In this document: one piece after another, positions 34,539 to 44,227 of the stretch | How positions within the stretch are numbered: the first letter of the stretch is position 1 | Layout: the number at the start of each line of letters is the position of its first letter | From: Adiantum capillus-veneris | Lineage: Eukaryota > Streptophyta > Polypodiopsida > Polypodiales > Pteridaceae | DNA length: 64,000 bases | Direction: 5' to 3' | Assembly (NCBI GenBank): GCA_014529385.2 | Contig: CM043950.1 | Location: 154,498,445 to 154,562,444 of the forward strand | Position numbers and translations under genes: made by a program | The notes under the pieces: model-generated | Told to the model about the DNA's origin: nothing | The model's input: the letters and a program-made list of their open reading frames with translations, nothing else | Databases searched by the model: none

Positions 34539-35154
34539 TTAGACCTCTTGTACATCTTCCTTGTGTTCTTCTTCACTGGATGATTTCAGAGCTTCATGTT
34601 CACTTTGATCTTCACCTGTGTTTTTATCTTCTTCCTCATCCATATCTTCTAGATCATTGTCTCCTCTTCTCTTAAATCCTTTTTCCTGCAATGGGAATCT
34701 TTACTTCTGCACCATCTAGTTCAGACAAGCTATAAGTAGCATTTTCATGCACATGCTTTACAACATACGGTCCAAACCATCTTTTTGAGAACTTACGCAT
34801 GACTGTGTGCTGGTTATCAAGGCTACTATCATACACTAAAACCCAGTCACCTTTGTCAATTGCTTTGCTCTTGAGTCGATGTCGCTTATCAAAATAGTCC
34901 TTGTTTTTCAACCTTGCATTTTTGAGTCGTTCTTTTGCAGTTTCAATGTCTCTAGGTCTTCTCTCTAGCTGCCTTATACGCAGTGCAATGAGATCTTCCC
35001 TACTAAGCCCCTCTTGCCAAGGTAGTACATTCCAGGTGGGAATTGTATCCTCAATCGGCATCACTGGCTTTTGACCATGCATTAGCTCTGCAGGCATGTA
35101 GCCAGTTACTGAGCTATGTGTTGTACGATGAGCCCATAAAGCATATGGTAACAA
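34539..35154 (-). pseudogene. element F integrase C-terminus (GPY module and acidic tail)
   Basis: The minus frame from 35154 encodes LPYALWAHRTTHSSVTGYMP, then a helical basic region. A GPY/F-type module follows (WFGPYVVKHVHENATYSLSELDG), the DNA-binding C-terminal domain of Gypsy integrases. The frame shifts at about 34675; in the next frame an acidic tail (EDMDEEEDKNTGEDQSEHEA) runs to a TAA at 34541-34539. No chromodomain is visible after the GPY module, so it does not look like a typical chromovirus. Confidence 0.82.
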
Positions 35155-36113
35155 CTTTGGCCACTCACCAACTCTTCCTTCTCAAGCCTTGGCCAAAGCT
35201 TTGATGATAGGAGGATGCCCTCTTTCACTCTTTCCATTGCCTTCAGGGTTGTAAGCTGTAGTAAGAGAAAGCTTGATCCCTAATCTAGAAAAGAACTCCC
35301 TTGCTTCTTCGGCATCCAGTTCACCTCGATCTGTAGTGATTTTTCCCACACAACCATAACGGCAAATCACCTCATCAAGAAGGAATTTTCACACAGCTTC
35401 TGTGGTCTTAGCTCTTAATGCTCTTCCTTCAACTTGGTTAGTTAGGTCCTCTTGTGCAAGAACCAAGTATCTCATCTGCCAGAGTCCTAAAGGCATCGTG
35501 ACTAGATCCACAACCCATTTATAGTGCATGGCTAGTGGATATGTAGGGTGCAATCCATCACGATGTCGAACATTTGAATACATTTGACAAGTTACACATG
35601 ACTCTACAAACTGAGATACATCTTTATACATACCCTTCCACCAGTATTTTTCTTTCAACTTGGAGAAGGTTGCCCACACACCCGTGTGTCCAGCCCATAG
35701 ACTCTCATGAAACTCTTGCATGAGCTTTACTTGAATCTCTTTTTTACATATAACCCATTGTGGTGTAGCACCCTTTTGCTTAGGATGCTTCCACAAGTAA
35801 CCATCCCTTAAAAAATACCCATATGCTTTCCTGCGTATCCTCTTGAATTCTTGTTCAGACCAATCATCCTGTTTTGTTAGAGTACTCAAGTACCTTCCAA
35901 TAAAAAGCCAATCACCTTCATAAAGATCTTTCAAGAACAATTCAAGTGAATTAGTCATGCAGACATTGTTACCTTTGACATGAGAGATAGAATAGAATTT
36001 TGTGCCTACATCATCTCCCTCATCAATCATTTGTGACTCATCTTCATACCTTGCCCTTGATAGCATATCTGCCACTGTATTGTCTTTACCTGCAATGTGC
36101 TTAAACTCGGGAT
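35155..36113 (-). pseudogene. element F integrase, zinc-binding and catalytic core
   Basis: The zinc-binding region has HESLWAGHTGVWATFSKLK...YWWKGMYKDV and CVTCQMYSN (two His, two Cys). The core has a YKWVVDLVTMP Asp, an ITTDRGE Asp and an NGKSERGHPP Glu, so all three catalytic acids survive. A TGA at 35389 separates the first Asp from the second, and another stop lies between 35182 and 35154. Both stops would truncate the protein. Confidence 0.87.
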
Positions 36114-36857
36114 TTAAGGACTTAATGTAGGCAATCCACCGCAACTTGTAATCATCCCAAGAAGTGGTAGACAATTTGTTTCTACAACCACACATGCACC
36201 AATTAGGTACTCTTTTCCACTTTTCAAGGCTGTAACCATACCCCATAACTCTCTCTTTATCTGTGGATAGTTTCTTTGGCGAGCACTTAGTACCTTTGCT
36301 CCAAATCTTACCACATACCAGTGTCCTTCTTTGTCATCTTGCCCTATTGTCTATCCAATCCCTGTAGGACTGGTATCTATTGTCACAATCACTGGCCTTT
36401 GACACTCATAGTCTACCTTTCTCAAAGTCGTTGCTGACTGGAGTAACTCCTTTAGCTTTTTCATGGATCTTACATGTGCTTCTGTCCATTTAAACTTTTG
36501 ATTCTTTCTAAGCAGCTAATAAAGAGGATCAGCTATATGTGCATAATGTGGAATCCAAATAACATAGAAGACACATGCTCCCAGAAACCTTCTAACCTCA
36601 GTGATGCTAGTGCATGTTTCTTTCATTCTTTGGATGGCATCTACCTTTGATGGACAAGGTTTCCTACCATATGGCCCACACATGTGCCCCACAATGAGCA
36701 CTTCTTTGACACCAAACATAGACTTTTTCCCTGACAATGTAAGATTCACTTCTTCCAACCTAGACAAAATTTTATCACAATCATTTATGTGATTGACCAC
36801 AAACCTGCGACATCCCTTGAGATCCAAAGCTTCATCTTTGTCACTTTCTTCACATCA
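36114..36857 (-). pseudogene. element F RT thumb/connection and RNase H
   Basis: The minus reading after the stop at 36857 resumes in frame: RRFVVNHINDCDKILSRL (RT), VGHMCGPYGRKPCPSKVDAI and VRRFLGACVFYVIWIPHYA, the usual Gypsy connection, then a stop at 36516. RNase H follows with VIVTIDTSPTGIG, LSARQRNYPQIKRELWGMV and a broken YLIGACVVVETN stretch, and ends with the FKHIAGKDNTVADMLSR motif. Only one RNase H is present before integrase. Several frameshifts occur around 36114-36314. Confidence 0.82.
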
Positions 36858-37442
36858 TTTGATAGGCAAATCATAAATAAAAGGCATTGTGATTTGAGGA
36901 ATAAAGTCACGTAAGACCTTATTCATCCCATTCATCATATGTGCAACCGAGTTGGTTGCTCCCTGTGGCAAGGTACACATCCTTACCAAACCCAAAGGTG
37001 TCCTCATGGTTGTTAAGTCTCTGCTTTTGATTGCAAGATGAAATTGATCATACCCTGAGTAGAGATCCCCCATTGAGTAGATTGCCCTCCCTGCAAATGC
37101 CTCTGCAAATTCATCCACAATTGGACCTGTACCTACATTTCTAATTGTCACCTTGTTCACTGGTTGCATATCTTGGATGAAGCGTAGAGAACCATTCTTC
37201 TTTGGAACTGTGAACCACCTGTTTGAGTATGGAGCACAAGAAGGCTCCAAGATTCCCATTTTGATTTTCTCATTCAGTAGCTCTACTAACTTTGGCAAAT
37301 GAGCCTTTGGAACCGGAATAGGCCGCATATTCCAAGGCACATAAGGTATTGTGAAAATTACCATAGGAGCTACAATATAAAGATCAACACATCCTATCTC
37401 ATGTGGCTCAAATGCAAAAGCCTTACCATGCTTTGAAAGCAT
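36855..37442 (-). pseudogene. element F reverse transcriptase, active site altered
   Basis: RT palm and fingers: YSNRWFTVPKKNGSLRFIQD, IYSMGDLYSGYDQFHLAIKS (first catalytic Asp in MGDL) and LPQGATNSVAHM. The metal-binding motif, normally F/Y-x-Asp-Asp, reads FIYD here (36881-36870), so the first Asp is Tyr. A TGA (36857-36855) follows five codons later, at a place where related elements usually have a glycine. Either change should abolish activity. Confidence 0.88.
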
Positions 37443-38024
37443 TTATTTGAAGCACTTTGTCTCCTCCTGTGTTAGAAACTCCTCGCAACCAATCTGCAAC
37501 TCTTGAAAAGACTCCTTTGTGAAGGTATGCCCGATTTTTTTAGGATTCCGCAAACTTGGTTGTAAAGAAGCCTGTTCAATCTTTTCCCTATTGTTGGGTG
37601 GTAAGGGTGAAGCTACTGGTTTCACCTTCTTTGCTACACTCTTGTATTTAGTTTCAACATGGACTTCTGGGCCGACTGTTTGGCTTTCTTTAAAGGCTTC
37701 TATTACTTGATACATTTCCATAGAGCAAACTTCCACAACTTCATTTCCAAGATGCAAATTAGACCTCATTATAGCATCAAGCTCACCCATAGTATCTACA
37801 AAAGAAACTTGTTCACACAAACCCAAAACATTTTCAGTAGGCTTTAGAAACCCACTCTTTTTCATGCCTATTTGTACATTATGCACATATTGCCTCTCAT
37901 ATCTCTTCAAATCTTCAAGTTTTGTAAAACATAATGATCCATTCCTTGTTACCAAGGAGCTCATCGAGAAAGTTTCACCTATTTTTGGATCAAGCGAGAC
38001 CCTTTTCTTTCTGTACCACTGCAA
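37443..38024 (-). pseudogene. element F protease-RT linker
   Basis: An open frame of about 190 codons that links protease to RT, with KKRVSLDPKIGETFSMSSLV, a long variable region and NREKIEQASLQPSLRNPKK. It ends in a stop at 37443 immediately before the RT frame. No domain is recognised; a linker of this length and position is normal in Gypsy pol. Confidence 0.65.
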
Positions 38025-38031
38025 TCCCGCT

Positions 38032-40407
38032 TTACAATGGTACTTGGCAAAAACCCATCATTTCTCTATGATCATGAAACTCTTTGCTTACCTTTGGTAG
38101 AGGATGTTCTCTGAGGTTGTCACGATTTCTTTCATGGTTTACACAAACTGTGAGAAATTGGACAGCACGTTTACCATCTTTGCTACGTATCCTAGCATAT
38201 GCTGAACCATCGTCCATTACCTTTGTTTCCACTCGAACTCCCACAATGTAGGGTTGTCCAAGGATGAGATGATATGAAGATGTATCCTGAACAAAGAAGT
38301 TTTGGTCAATCTTTACATCACCTATTGTCACCTTCACACCTGGACATGCTACATACAATTCACCGGATGAATTGTTTGCCACTTTTACCATCCAACCATG
38401 ATCTGTGTCCATTGGCCATTTGCACTTGTTGTAAAGACTCTTTGACATTATGTTTATTTCTGAACCATGGTCAATCAAGGCAACAAATGGCTCTTCAAGA
38501 TCACCTACCTTGACCAAAGTTTCTGTAGTAGCCCTTGCCCAATGACTTCGTGAATAGTAACTCCTAGGAATATCTTCAACTTCTTCATCATCATTTGAGA
38601 AATGCACTTGCTTCACTCTCCCACTAGATTGGTAGCATCCTACCATAGCTCCATCATTCTCCTTATTTTGCAGTTGCATCCCTTGTGTCTTCGAGGTTTC
38701 CCCTTCAACCTGTGGACGAGAAACTTCAGCAAGGGTTTGCCTCTTCCTCTTGATGATGTCAATGATCTCCTCGTGGAATTCACGCTTTGCAATGCCAAGA
38801 ACTTCTCCCAGAGTGAACTCAATCTTTCTATTCAAGATCCTTTCCTCCAAGACTTTCTTTAAATCTGTAGCAACCTCAATATCAGATTGTAGTTTATAAG
38901 TTGGGCCTTTTGTCTTACCTTTCGTTGGCTCTTTCTTCTTTCCTGTTGTAGACTCCTCCATGAGTACTTCAGGTGGAGATGCTCCTTGTGTTGAGGGTGT
39001 TTGAGAAGGCATTGAGTCGCTTCTTCCCCCACTTCTAGAAGCTCTTTTTGATGGTCCTTCATCAACATTCTCACATCTACGCTTCTCTTCTACAATTGCC
39101 TCATTTTGTTGGCATTTTGTAATGTAGGCATGCACTGACAATGAGTCCACTAGATCATTCCATCCTGTTTCTAGACGTATGCAATCACCTGCTTCATGTA
39201 GAATCTCTTTTGTAAGCTTTCCCTTTTTAGCTAATTGCATGACATTTGGCCAAATTTGACCATGATGGTCACTCACCTCTTCATCACAAAAATGTTCAAT
39301 TTTTACTCCATAAGTAGCTGCCTCAACTGAAGAGGTGGCATGCTTGGTTGCCATATCTTCAACTAAGGTTTGCATTCCCCCCTTCCCAAAGTTAGTTCTC
39401 AAGGGTAGACCTGTCTCTCTTAAGTGGATTTTACCATCCTTAAAAAAGACAACATCTTTTGACAAAGCATCACTAAAATCATCACAGTCCCTTCTTACAT
39501 GGTATGTACTATCACACCAAATACATCTATTAACAAACCCTTCTTTGGGCTGTTGTCTTTGCCTAGGAAGTGGCCCTGATGGTTGGCCTTTTTCTTCAAG
39601 CTTTGCAAACTTCACCTTCAAGTCACGCATTCCCTTCACAAGCTCATCTAGCATGGACTCATCAAACTTAGGAGCGATAAAAGTAGGCTTTACCATTTTG
39701 TCAGAAGTTGAGGTGGAAGGACTTGTAGTGTTTACTACCATCTTGTCCCTTCTTCTTTGTCGTTTGGCAAGCAGTGAGACAGCACCTTCAACCTCATTCC
39801 AGTCGGTCTTTAGTCCTTGCTCAGCATCTTTATCTTCAAGAAGAAGCTCCAAATTTTCTTGAAACTCTTTACCTGCAGCTTGTAAGAAAAGATTTGTCTT
39901 CTCTGCATCTAGTGTGGCCCTTTCTGTCCTAGTGAGTTGTGCATAGTGCCGCTCAAATTCCCTAAGTAGCTCTGTTATTGATAGTGCTTGCTTTGGCTTG
40001 ACTACCCATTCTAAGAATGTCCTTTTGGTCACTCTCTCCGAGTCCTCCATGAAATATTCCTCCTTTAAAGCTACTTTGAGTTCTTCCCAATTTCTCCCAT
40101 GCCCATCTTTAATTGCCCTAACATGCTCCCTAATTTCTGGAGCAACAACTAGCTCAAATCTTTGAATCATCTCACCTTCTGACACGCGATGCAGCTCCAT
40201 CTCCTTCACATACTCGCGTAAGTACTTGGTTACATCTTTGCCATTGAACTGATCCATTCTGTTGACGACCGCTTGTATGGCCTTCGTTGTTGAAATCTCC
40301 CTTCTTTCAGTAGCATGTTGTTGTTGCATGAACATTGCAAATGCTTGAAACATTTGCATTGTTGCTGGGTCAAAATGCATACCCTGTTGCTCAACATGAT
40401 CACCCAT
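38032..40407 (-). CDS. element F gag-protease ORF
   Basis: A long open frame of about 790 codons. The first ATG is at 40407, only about 30 nt after the PBS. The N-terminal half is a gag capsid domain (RMDQFNGKDVTKYLREYVKE, RNWEELKVALKEEYF, LLREFERHYAQLTRTERATL). The knuckle CIWCDSTYHVRRDC is CX2CX4HX4C, near 39500. A long Ser/Thr- and charge-rich linker leads to protease with FVALIDHGSEINIMSKSLYN (Asp at 38472-38470) and YHLILGQPYIVGVRVE. The active site is Asp-His-Gly-Ser, not the Asp-Thr/Ser-Gly-Ala usual in plant Gypsy elements. The frame is intact. Confidence 0.88.
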   Translation of the reverse strand: MGDHVEQQGMHFDPATMQMFQAFAMFMQQQHATERREISTTKAIQAVVNRMDQFNGKDVTKYLREYVKEMELHRVSEGEMIQRFELVVAPEIREHVRAIKDGHGRNWEELKVALKEEYFMEDSERVTKRTFLEWVVKPKQALSITELLREFERHYAQLTRTERATLDAEKTNLFLQAAGKEFQENLELLLEDKDAEQGLKTDWNEVEGAVSLLAKRQRRRDKMVVNTTSPSTSTSDKMVKPTFIAPKFDESMLDELVKGMRDLKVKFAKLEEKGQPSGPLPRQRQQPKEGFVNRCIWCDSTYHVRRDCDDFSDALSKDVVFFKDGKIHLRETGLPLRTNFGKGGMQTLVEDMATKHATSSVEAATYGVKIEHFCDEEVSDHHGQIWPNVMQLAKKGKLTKEILHEAGDCIRLETGWNDLVDSLSVHAYITKCQQNEAIVEEKRRCENVDEGPSKRASRSGGRSDSMPSQTPSTQGASPPEVLMEESTTGKKKEPTKGKTKGPTYKLQSDIEVATDLKKVLEERILNRKIEFTLGEVLGIAKREFHEEIIDIIKRKRQTLAEVSRPQVEGETSKTQGMQLQNKENDGAMVGCYQSSGRVKQVHFSNDDEEVEDIPRSYYSRSHWARATTETLVKVGDLEEPFVALIDHGSEINIMSKSLYNKCKWPMDTDHGWMVKVANNSSGELYVACPGVKVTIGDVKIDQNFFVQDTSSYHLILGQPYIVGVRVETKVMDDGSAYARIRSKDGKRAVQFLTVCVNHERNRDNLREHPLPKVSKEFHDHREMMGFCQVPL

Positions 40408-40436
40408 GGTTACCCACAAGCTCTCCCCCTAGCAGA

Positions 40437-40454
40437 TTCGCGTCGGGTTCACCA
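40437..40454 (-). other. element F primer binding site
   Basis: Minus strand TGGTGAACCCGACGCGAA, 6 nt after the LTR end. It differs from the PBS of D and G after the first few bases. The tRNA was not identified. Confidence 0.72.
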
Positions 40455-40661
40455 AAAATATGTCGAGAAATTTGCGGTCTTGCCAGGAAAGCACCGGGCT
40501 TATGGCTATGAGATTTTGTGAGAGAACTCAACAAAAACTATATGAAGGAGTTAAACCATAGATGCCATGAAGACTAGGGTTTGGAAAGAAGTGCAATCAA
40601 AGAAGACTCACTCTTTCTCTCTTGCATTCACACACACAAAGAAAGAACGCAAAAGAGAATT

Positions 40662-40874
40662 TCAAAACAATACGAAGATGAAAACATCAAGGCTATGGTC
40701 ATATCGTATCATGGGTAATATGAAAGGGTTAATGGATGAGTTAATGGCATTCAATCTTGGCTGACCAAATAGGCTACGAATTGTTCTCTGGAATTGTAGT
40801 TTTGTGCTTACCATAATATATATATTTTGTCTAGTGATTGGGATTAATTGTGTGTACAAATCCTCTTGGTTCAT
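40662..40874 (-). CDS. small leader ORF, type b (element F 5' LTR)
   Basis: Its protein appears identical to that of the copy at 32667-32879 (70 residues). Here it lies 3' of the LTR TATA box and 5' of the PBS and gag, as the second ORF of the predicted RNA. The ATG overlaps the type a stop (ATGA at 40874-40871). The function is unknown. Confidence 0.7.
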   Translation of the reverse strand: MNQEDLYTQLIPITRQNIYIMVSTKLQFQRTIRSLFGQPRLNAINSSINPFILPMIRYDHSLDVFIFVLF

Positions 40875-41089
40875 AGCAAGATAACTACGCTTACATCAAA
40901 AGAAAAATTATAGTCTATGAGAGGTAGTATGATGGGATCCGGTGATAGAAGTATTTCATTGAGCCTTTCAGGGCCAAAGAGAAACACTATATGTTGTTGA
41001 AAGTGTATTTTACGGCTAATCCATACGTTATTTCTAATAGATTGTACAGAGTGAAAGAGATAGAAATGATCATCATGTGGGTTATTCAT
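40871..41089 (-). CDS. small leader ORF, type a (element F 5' LTR)
   Basis: 72 residues, differing from the 3' LTR copy by one visible substitution (IRNNV for IRINV). It begins about 550 nt downstream of the TATA box. Shorter ATG triplets upstream could reduce its translation; I did not map them all. Its similarity to G (51376-51585) across lineages is the main reason to believe it is coding. Confidence 0.72.
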   Translation of the reverse strand: MNNPHDDHFYLFHSVQSIRNNVWISRKIHFQQHIVFLFGPERLNEILLSPDPIILPLIDYNFSFDVSVVILL

Positions 41090-41643
41090 CTAGGATAGTA
41101 TGTGAGAAATGTAGATATGAGAGAAGTGAAGAGATGAGAAGTTTCCCACCCAAGCCCTATTCTTGCCCGTAGGCAATAAGGATACTGCGGGGAGAGATGT
41201 ACTTGTAGAAAAGAGAACCTAGAATTTTCAGAGAGGATGAATTACTAAGAATGAGAGAGATAGGTTTTCTTTAGGAGATGAGATTAGATACATATATATA
41301 TGTTGGATTAGAGATGAAAAAGAAAACAACAACAAATCAAGAAAACATCAATGTAGAACACATCTTACTTGACAAACCCTTTGGCACCATTATTGATGGA
41401 GAGAGAAGAAGAGTGGATAATTCCACTTTGATTGATACACCAAGTGCAAGACCTTCTTTGATTAGAGTTGATCTTCCAAAGTTATCTTGTTTCAAGAATG
41501 ACTAGTCTCCCTTTAGGAGAAAGTGTAGGCTTGGGCTTATGTTAATGGCTAAGTACAATTAGGCATTAATACTCACTCCCTCAAGAATTCCTCTCATCAA
41601 TGGCTTGAATGCATGAGTTTCTTCCAAGGAAGAAGAGGTCCCC

Positions 41644-41651
41644 TTTTATAG
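41644..41651 (-). promoter_or_regulatory. TATA box of element F 5' LTR
   Basis: Minus strand CCTATAAAAGGGG, a strong plant-type TATA context, identical at 33648-33655 in the other LTR and present at 29950-29957 in the degenerate copy. Confidence 0.7.
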
Positions 41652-42475
41652 GTGAAGGGAACCCCCAAGGGTTTACACAAGAAGAGAGGAGCCAGTGTGA
41701 ACAGGAATTGGAAAAGTTGGAAATGAGTTGTCTCTGCATGATGTGGGCAGACTGGGGTCCAGTATTTTGATTATATCTCCTCAACCGTGGCTCCAAATAA
41801 AAAAGTAAAAATATGGGCAAAAACTTCAGCTCATTAGCTACGATTTTCATTTTAAAATCATTTTCCAATTCGGATTGGAACCTTGTGTAAAAAATTCATC
41901 AAAATAGGATCCATTTATGGTAGCAAAAGTCTTCATGTGGTCTCCTTAGCCTAGACTTTCATTCAATTCCAAAGGACACCTCATGCCATATGAAAGCATG
42001 ACATTGCTCCTTGACAAAGTTTTGTAATCATGCTTGCAATAATGCATTAAAATAAGTGTATCTTTGAAATCATGCCACCTAGTGTCCCACTAGGATTTGA
42101 TTCTCTCCTTGTAGCTATTTAAGAAGAAATATAAGAAAAGTATAAAAAATACATAGAATATATATATATTGGAGTTTACCCTAGATATAGGATCTAGCTA
42201 AGGTGTGAGATGATAATGAAAGAGTAGAAATAAAGAATCAATGCTTTTTGCCCCAAGTTAAAGAGGCGGAGCTATTGATGCTTTTCCCATAGTATTTTCT
42301 GATGGTAAAGTAAGGATATGTTACCCTTGAGAAAAATAATAGGATGAGATAGAAAGCTTATTATTATACTTAAATATGCATATGTACACTATAAGAAATA
42401 TAATTATGTATCTAAAAAAATACAAGATAGATCTTGTAGCATGCGTTCCCACTATGTACGTGTCACAACACGACA

Positions 42476-43235
42476 ACGTACACATGGAGGACATGATTTG
42501 TCTCAAGAGCACTATAGTGATTTACAATTGTGTTACGGGTATAACCTCTCTTGTCTCTTGCATACAACCATCCAAGTAACCATGGAATAATCATTTCTTG
42601 CAAGAATCTTTGAAGATGCTGAGGTGTTTTCCTCCACATATTTGAAACTATAAGATATGTTCCTGGAATATTCCACATCATCCTATATGGCCTATCTTAA
42701 AAAATCAAGGTATCCTTTGCATTCAAGTCCTCAATCATCTTCCAAATATCACTCAAGTTTTTATGATAAACCCTTCTAGATCCTAACATGATGTTTGGAT
42801 TTTGGCAACACTTGTTACTCATAAAGATCTTGAACTTGCTATAATGCTTTGGGAGACATATTTGTGTGATGTGTTGCACTCTTGTTAGGTTATAGAAACT
42901 CCATATCCACAGCTCAAAGTATTCACCACAGAAATCCAAAAACATTCCTGTATCTAGGCGCACCGCATGATAACCTTCATCTTTGTCCTCCACAAGATGC
43001 ATGTGTTGAACCCAAGATGGCATAGAATCTCCATGTTTTGTTTCAACTGTCTTCAAAAGTAGTCCTTGAAGGTCCAAAACAAGCACTCTTTTGATATTCT
43101 TGACAGCAAGTGGCAAGTGACAAGGAGGTGATTGATATATACGACAAGGCCTTGGATGAGGTTGGTTGGGTGCTTCAAAACCTTCCTTCAAATCATGCCT
43201 ACAGATAGTTGACCCACTTTCTTATAGTGATGACT
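42476..43235 (-). pseudogene. FCP1/NIF-type phosphatase-like domain, copy 2
   Basis: Minus strand. A TTTTCAATTGCAG acceptor at 43236 precedes the exon. The protein has RVLVLDLQGLLLKT (motif I; the second Asp of DxDx is Gln), VRLDTGMFLDFCGEYFELWIWS and NLSDIWK. It then has DTLIF, a TAA at 42696-42694, and DRPYRMMWNIPGTYLIV, which is motif III of the HAD/FCP1 fold with the stop replacing its first acid. After HLQRFLQEMIIPWLLGWL it runs up to the element F LTR. The family (FCP1 homology/NIF domain, plant DLNG subgroup) dephosphorylates Ser residues in well-studied members; here catalysis is unlikely. Confidence 0.72.
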
Positions 43236-43861
43236 CTGCAATTGAAAAACAAGAAATTTATTATGTTTCAAAGAATACAAACAGTTTCTACATTTTTTAC
43301 ACTATGGTATTATTAGATGCCAAAGTCCATCTTCAACTTACTCATTGCTATAAACAAATCCCAATTGAAAACCTTACAAAGCTTCACCATTTCTCCAAGC
43401 TATGCTTCTTTGAAGCATGGAGAGAAGTAAGTTCTACCACCTGGCTAGGTTAGGCTCCACTCTAAATGGGAGAAAAGTAAGATTTACCATAGGTCAGAAC
43501 TAGGCTTGATGAGGAGAGGTCTCTTGTTTCAGGGTTTACCACTTGTCCAAGCTACACTTCATACAATATAGTGGTGGATAGCTAGACTCAATTGGGAATG
43601 GGAGAAAAGGTGCAAGGTCCACCACCTGTCCAAACTCTTAGGCTCTTTCTTAAATGTTCTCCTTCTCACTGCATGGAGGACTTTTGATGTGTTTCCCATG
43701 AGGGGCTTTACCAAAAGGTCCACCATGTGTCCAAGATTGCTCCATGGAATATCTAGAAATATTTTTTTTGAGATCTGCAGGAAGAAACAAAAAGAAAAAT
43801 TTGATACCATGTACATGTATATTCAAGTATGTGAATCAAGGTTCAAGTCATAAAAAGTACC
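43236..43861 (-). other. intron-like segment with satellite-motif copies
   Basis: A region between the two FCP1-like parts, bounded by an acceptor-like AG at 43236 and a donor-like AAG/GTAC near 43862. It holds four or five diverged copies of the GGTCCACCACTTGTCCAAGCT motif (around 43435, 43535, 43615 and 43718) that also makes up the 180-bp array. Confidence 0.5.
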
Positions 43862-44227
43862 TTAGGGGTGTGTTTTACTTAGCCTTAGAAGATTGTTCTC
43901 AACTTTGACCTTGTTTATATAAGACTTTGTAGTGGTTGCCTTCAATGGCCCCTTTGTAGTGGTACATCCCAATTGCCTAGCTAGATTGATCAATAGTGGT
44001 ACCTTCATGCTTTCAATAGTTGTACCTTCCTTTTCTAGTATCTCTTGTATTTGGGCATGTCTAATGTCATTGTTGTTGGTTTTGTCACTTGCTCGATTGT
44101 GTTTGCCTTCAAGGATAGCTTCACCTTTGTCATATTTTGCAGGAGTTATCCTTCTTGTAAAGAACACCTTGGCTGACCAAGCATCATTTTTTTCTCTTTG
44201 ATTTCTTTATATTCACTCTCATTTGTC
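43862..44227 (-). pseudogene. C-terminal extension of FCP1-like copy 1
   Basis: Minus-strand frame with KVFFTRRITPAKYDKGEA, EILEKEGTTIESMKVPLLIN and LARQLGCTTTKGPLKATTT. It connects to the phosphatase-like domain by one frameshift in a run of seven A (about 44195). The MKVPLLINLARQLG...GPLKATTTKSYI pattern resembles a SAP-like helix-turn-helix, but only weakly. It ends THP-stop beside a donor-like GTAC. Confidence 0.5.

Larger units (their letters stand above)
32466..42475 (-). mobile_element. element F: complete Ty3/Gypsy, unusual lineage
   Basis: Two 2015-bp LTRs (32466-34480 and 40461-42475) differ at roughly 45 sites by my count (about 98% identical). The flanks share ACGT, so the element is complete and inserted as one unit. 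Minus-strand order: 5' LTR, PBS, gag, protease, RT, RNase H, integrase with a GPY-type C-terminus, acidic tail, polypurine tract, 3' LTR. It differs from D and G in PBS, in the DHG protease motif and in having a single RNase H. It is inactive: frameshifts, internal stops and a changed RT active site. It sits at the 3' end of the FCP1-like pseudogene. Confidence 0.93.
40461..42475 (-). repeat. element F 5' LTR
   Basis: 2015 bp, TGTCGTGTTG...CGACA on the minus strand. TATA box at 41644-41651; the segment downstream of it to the PBS is about 1.2 kb and contains the small ORF pair, so the pair would be in the 5' part of the genomic RNA. Confidence 0.92.
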
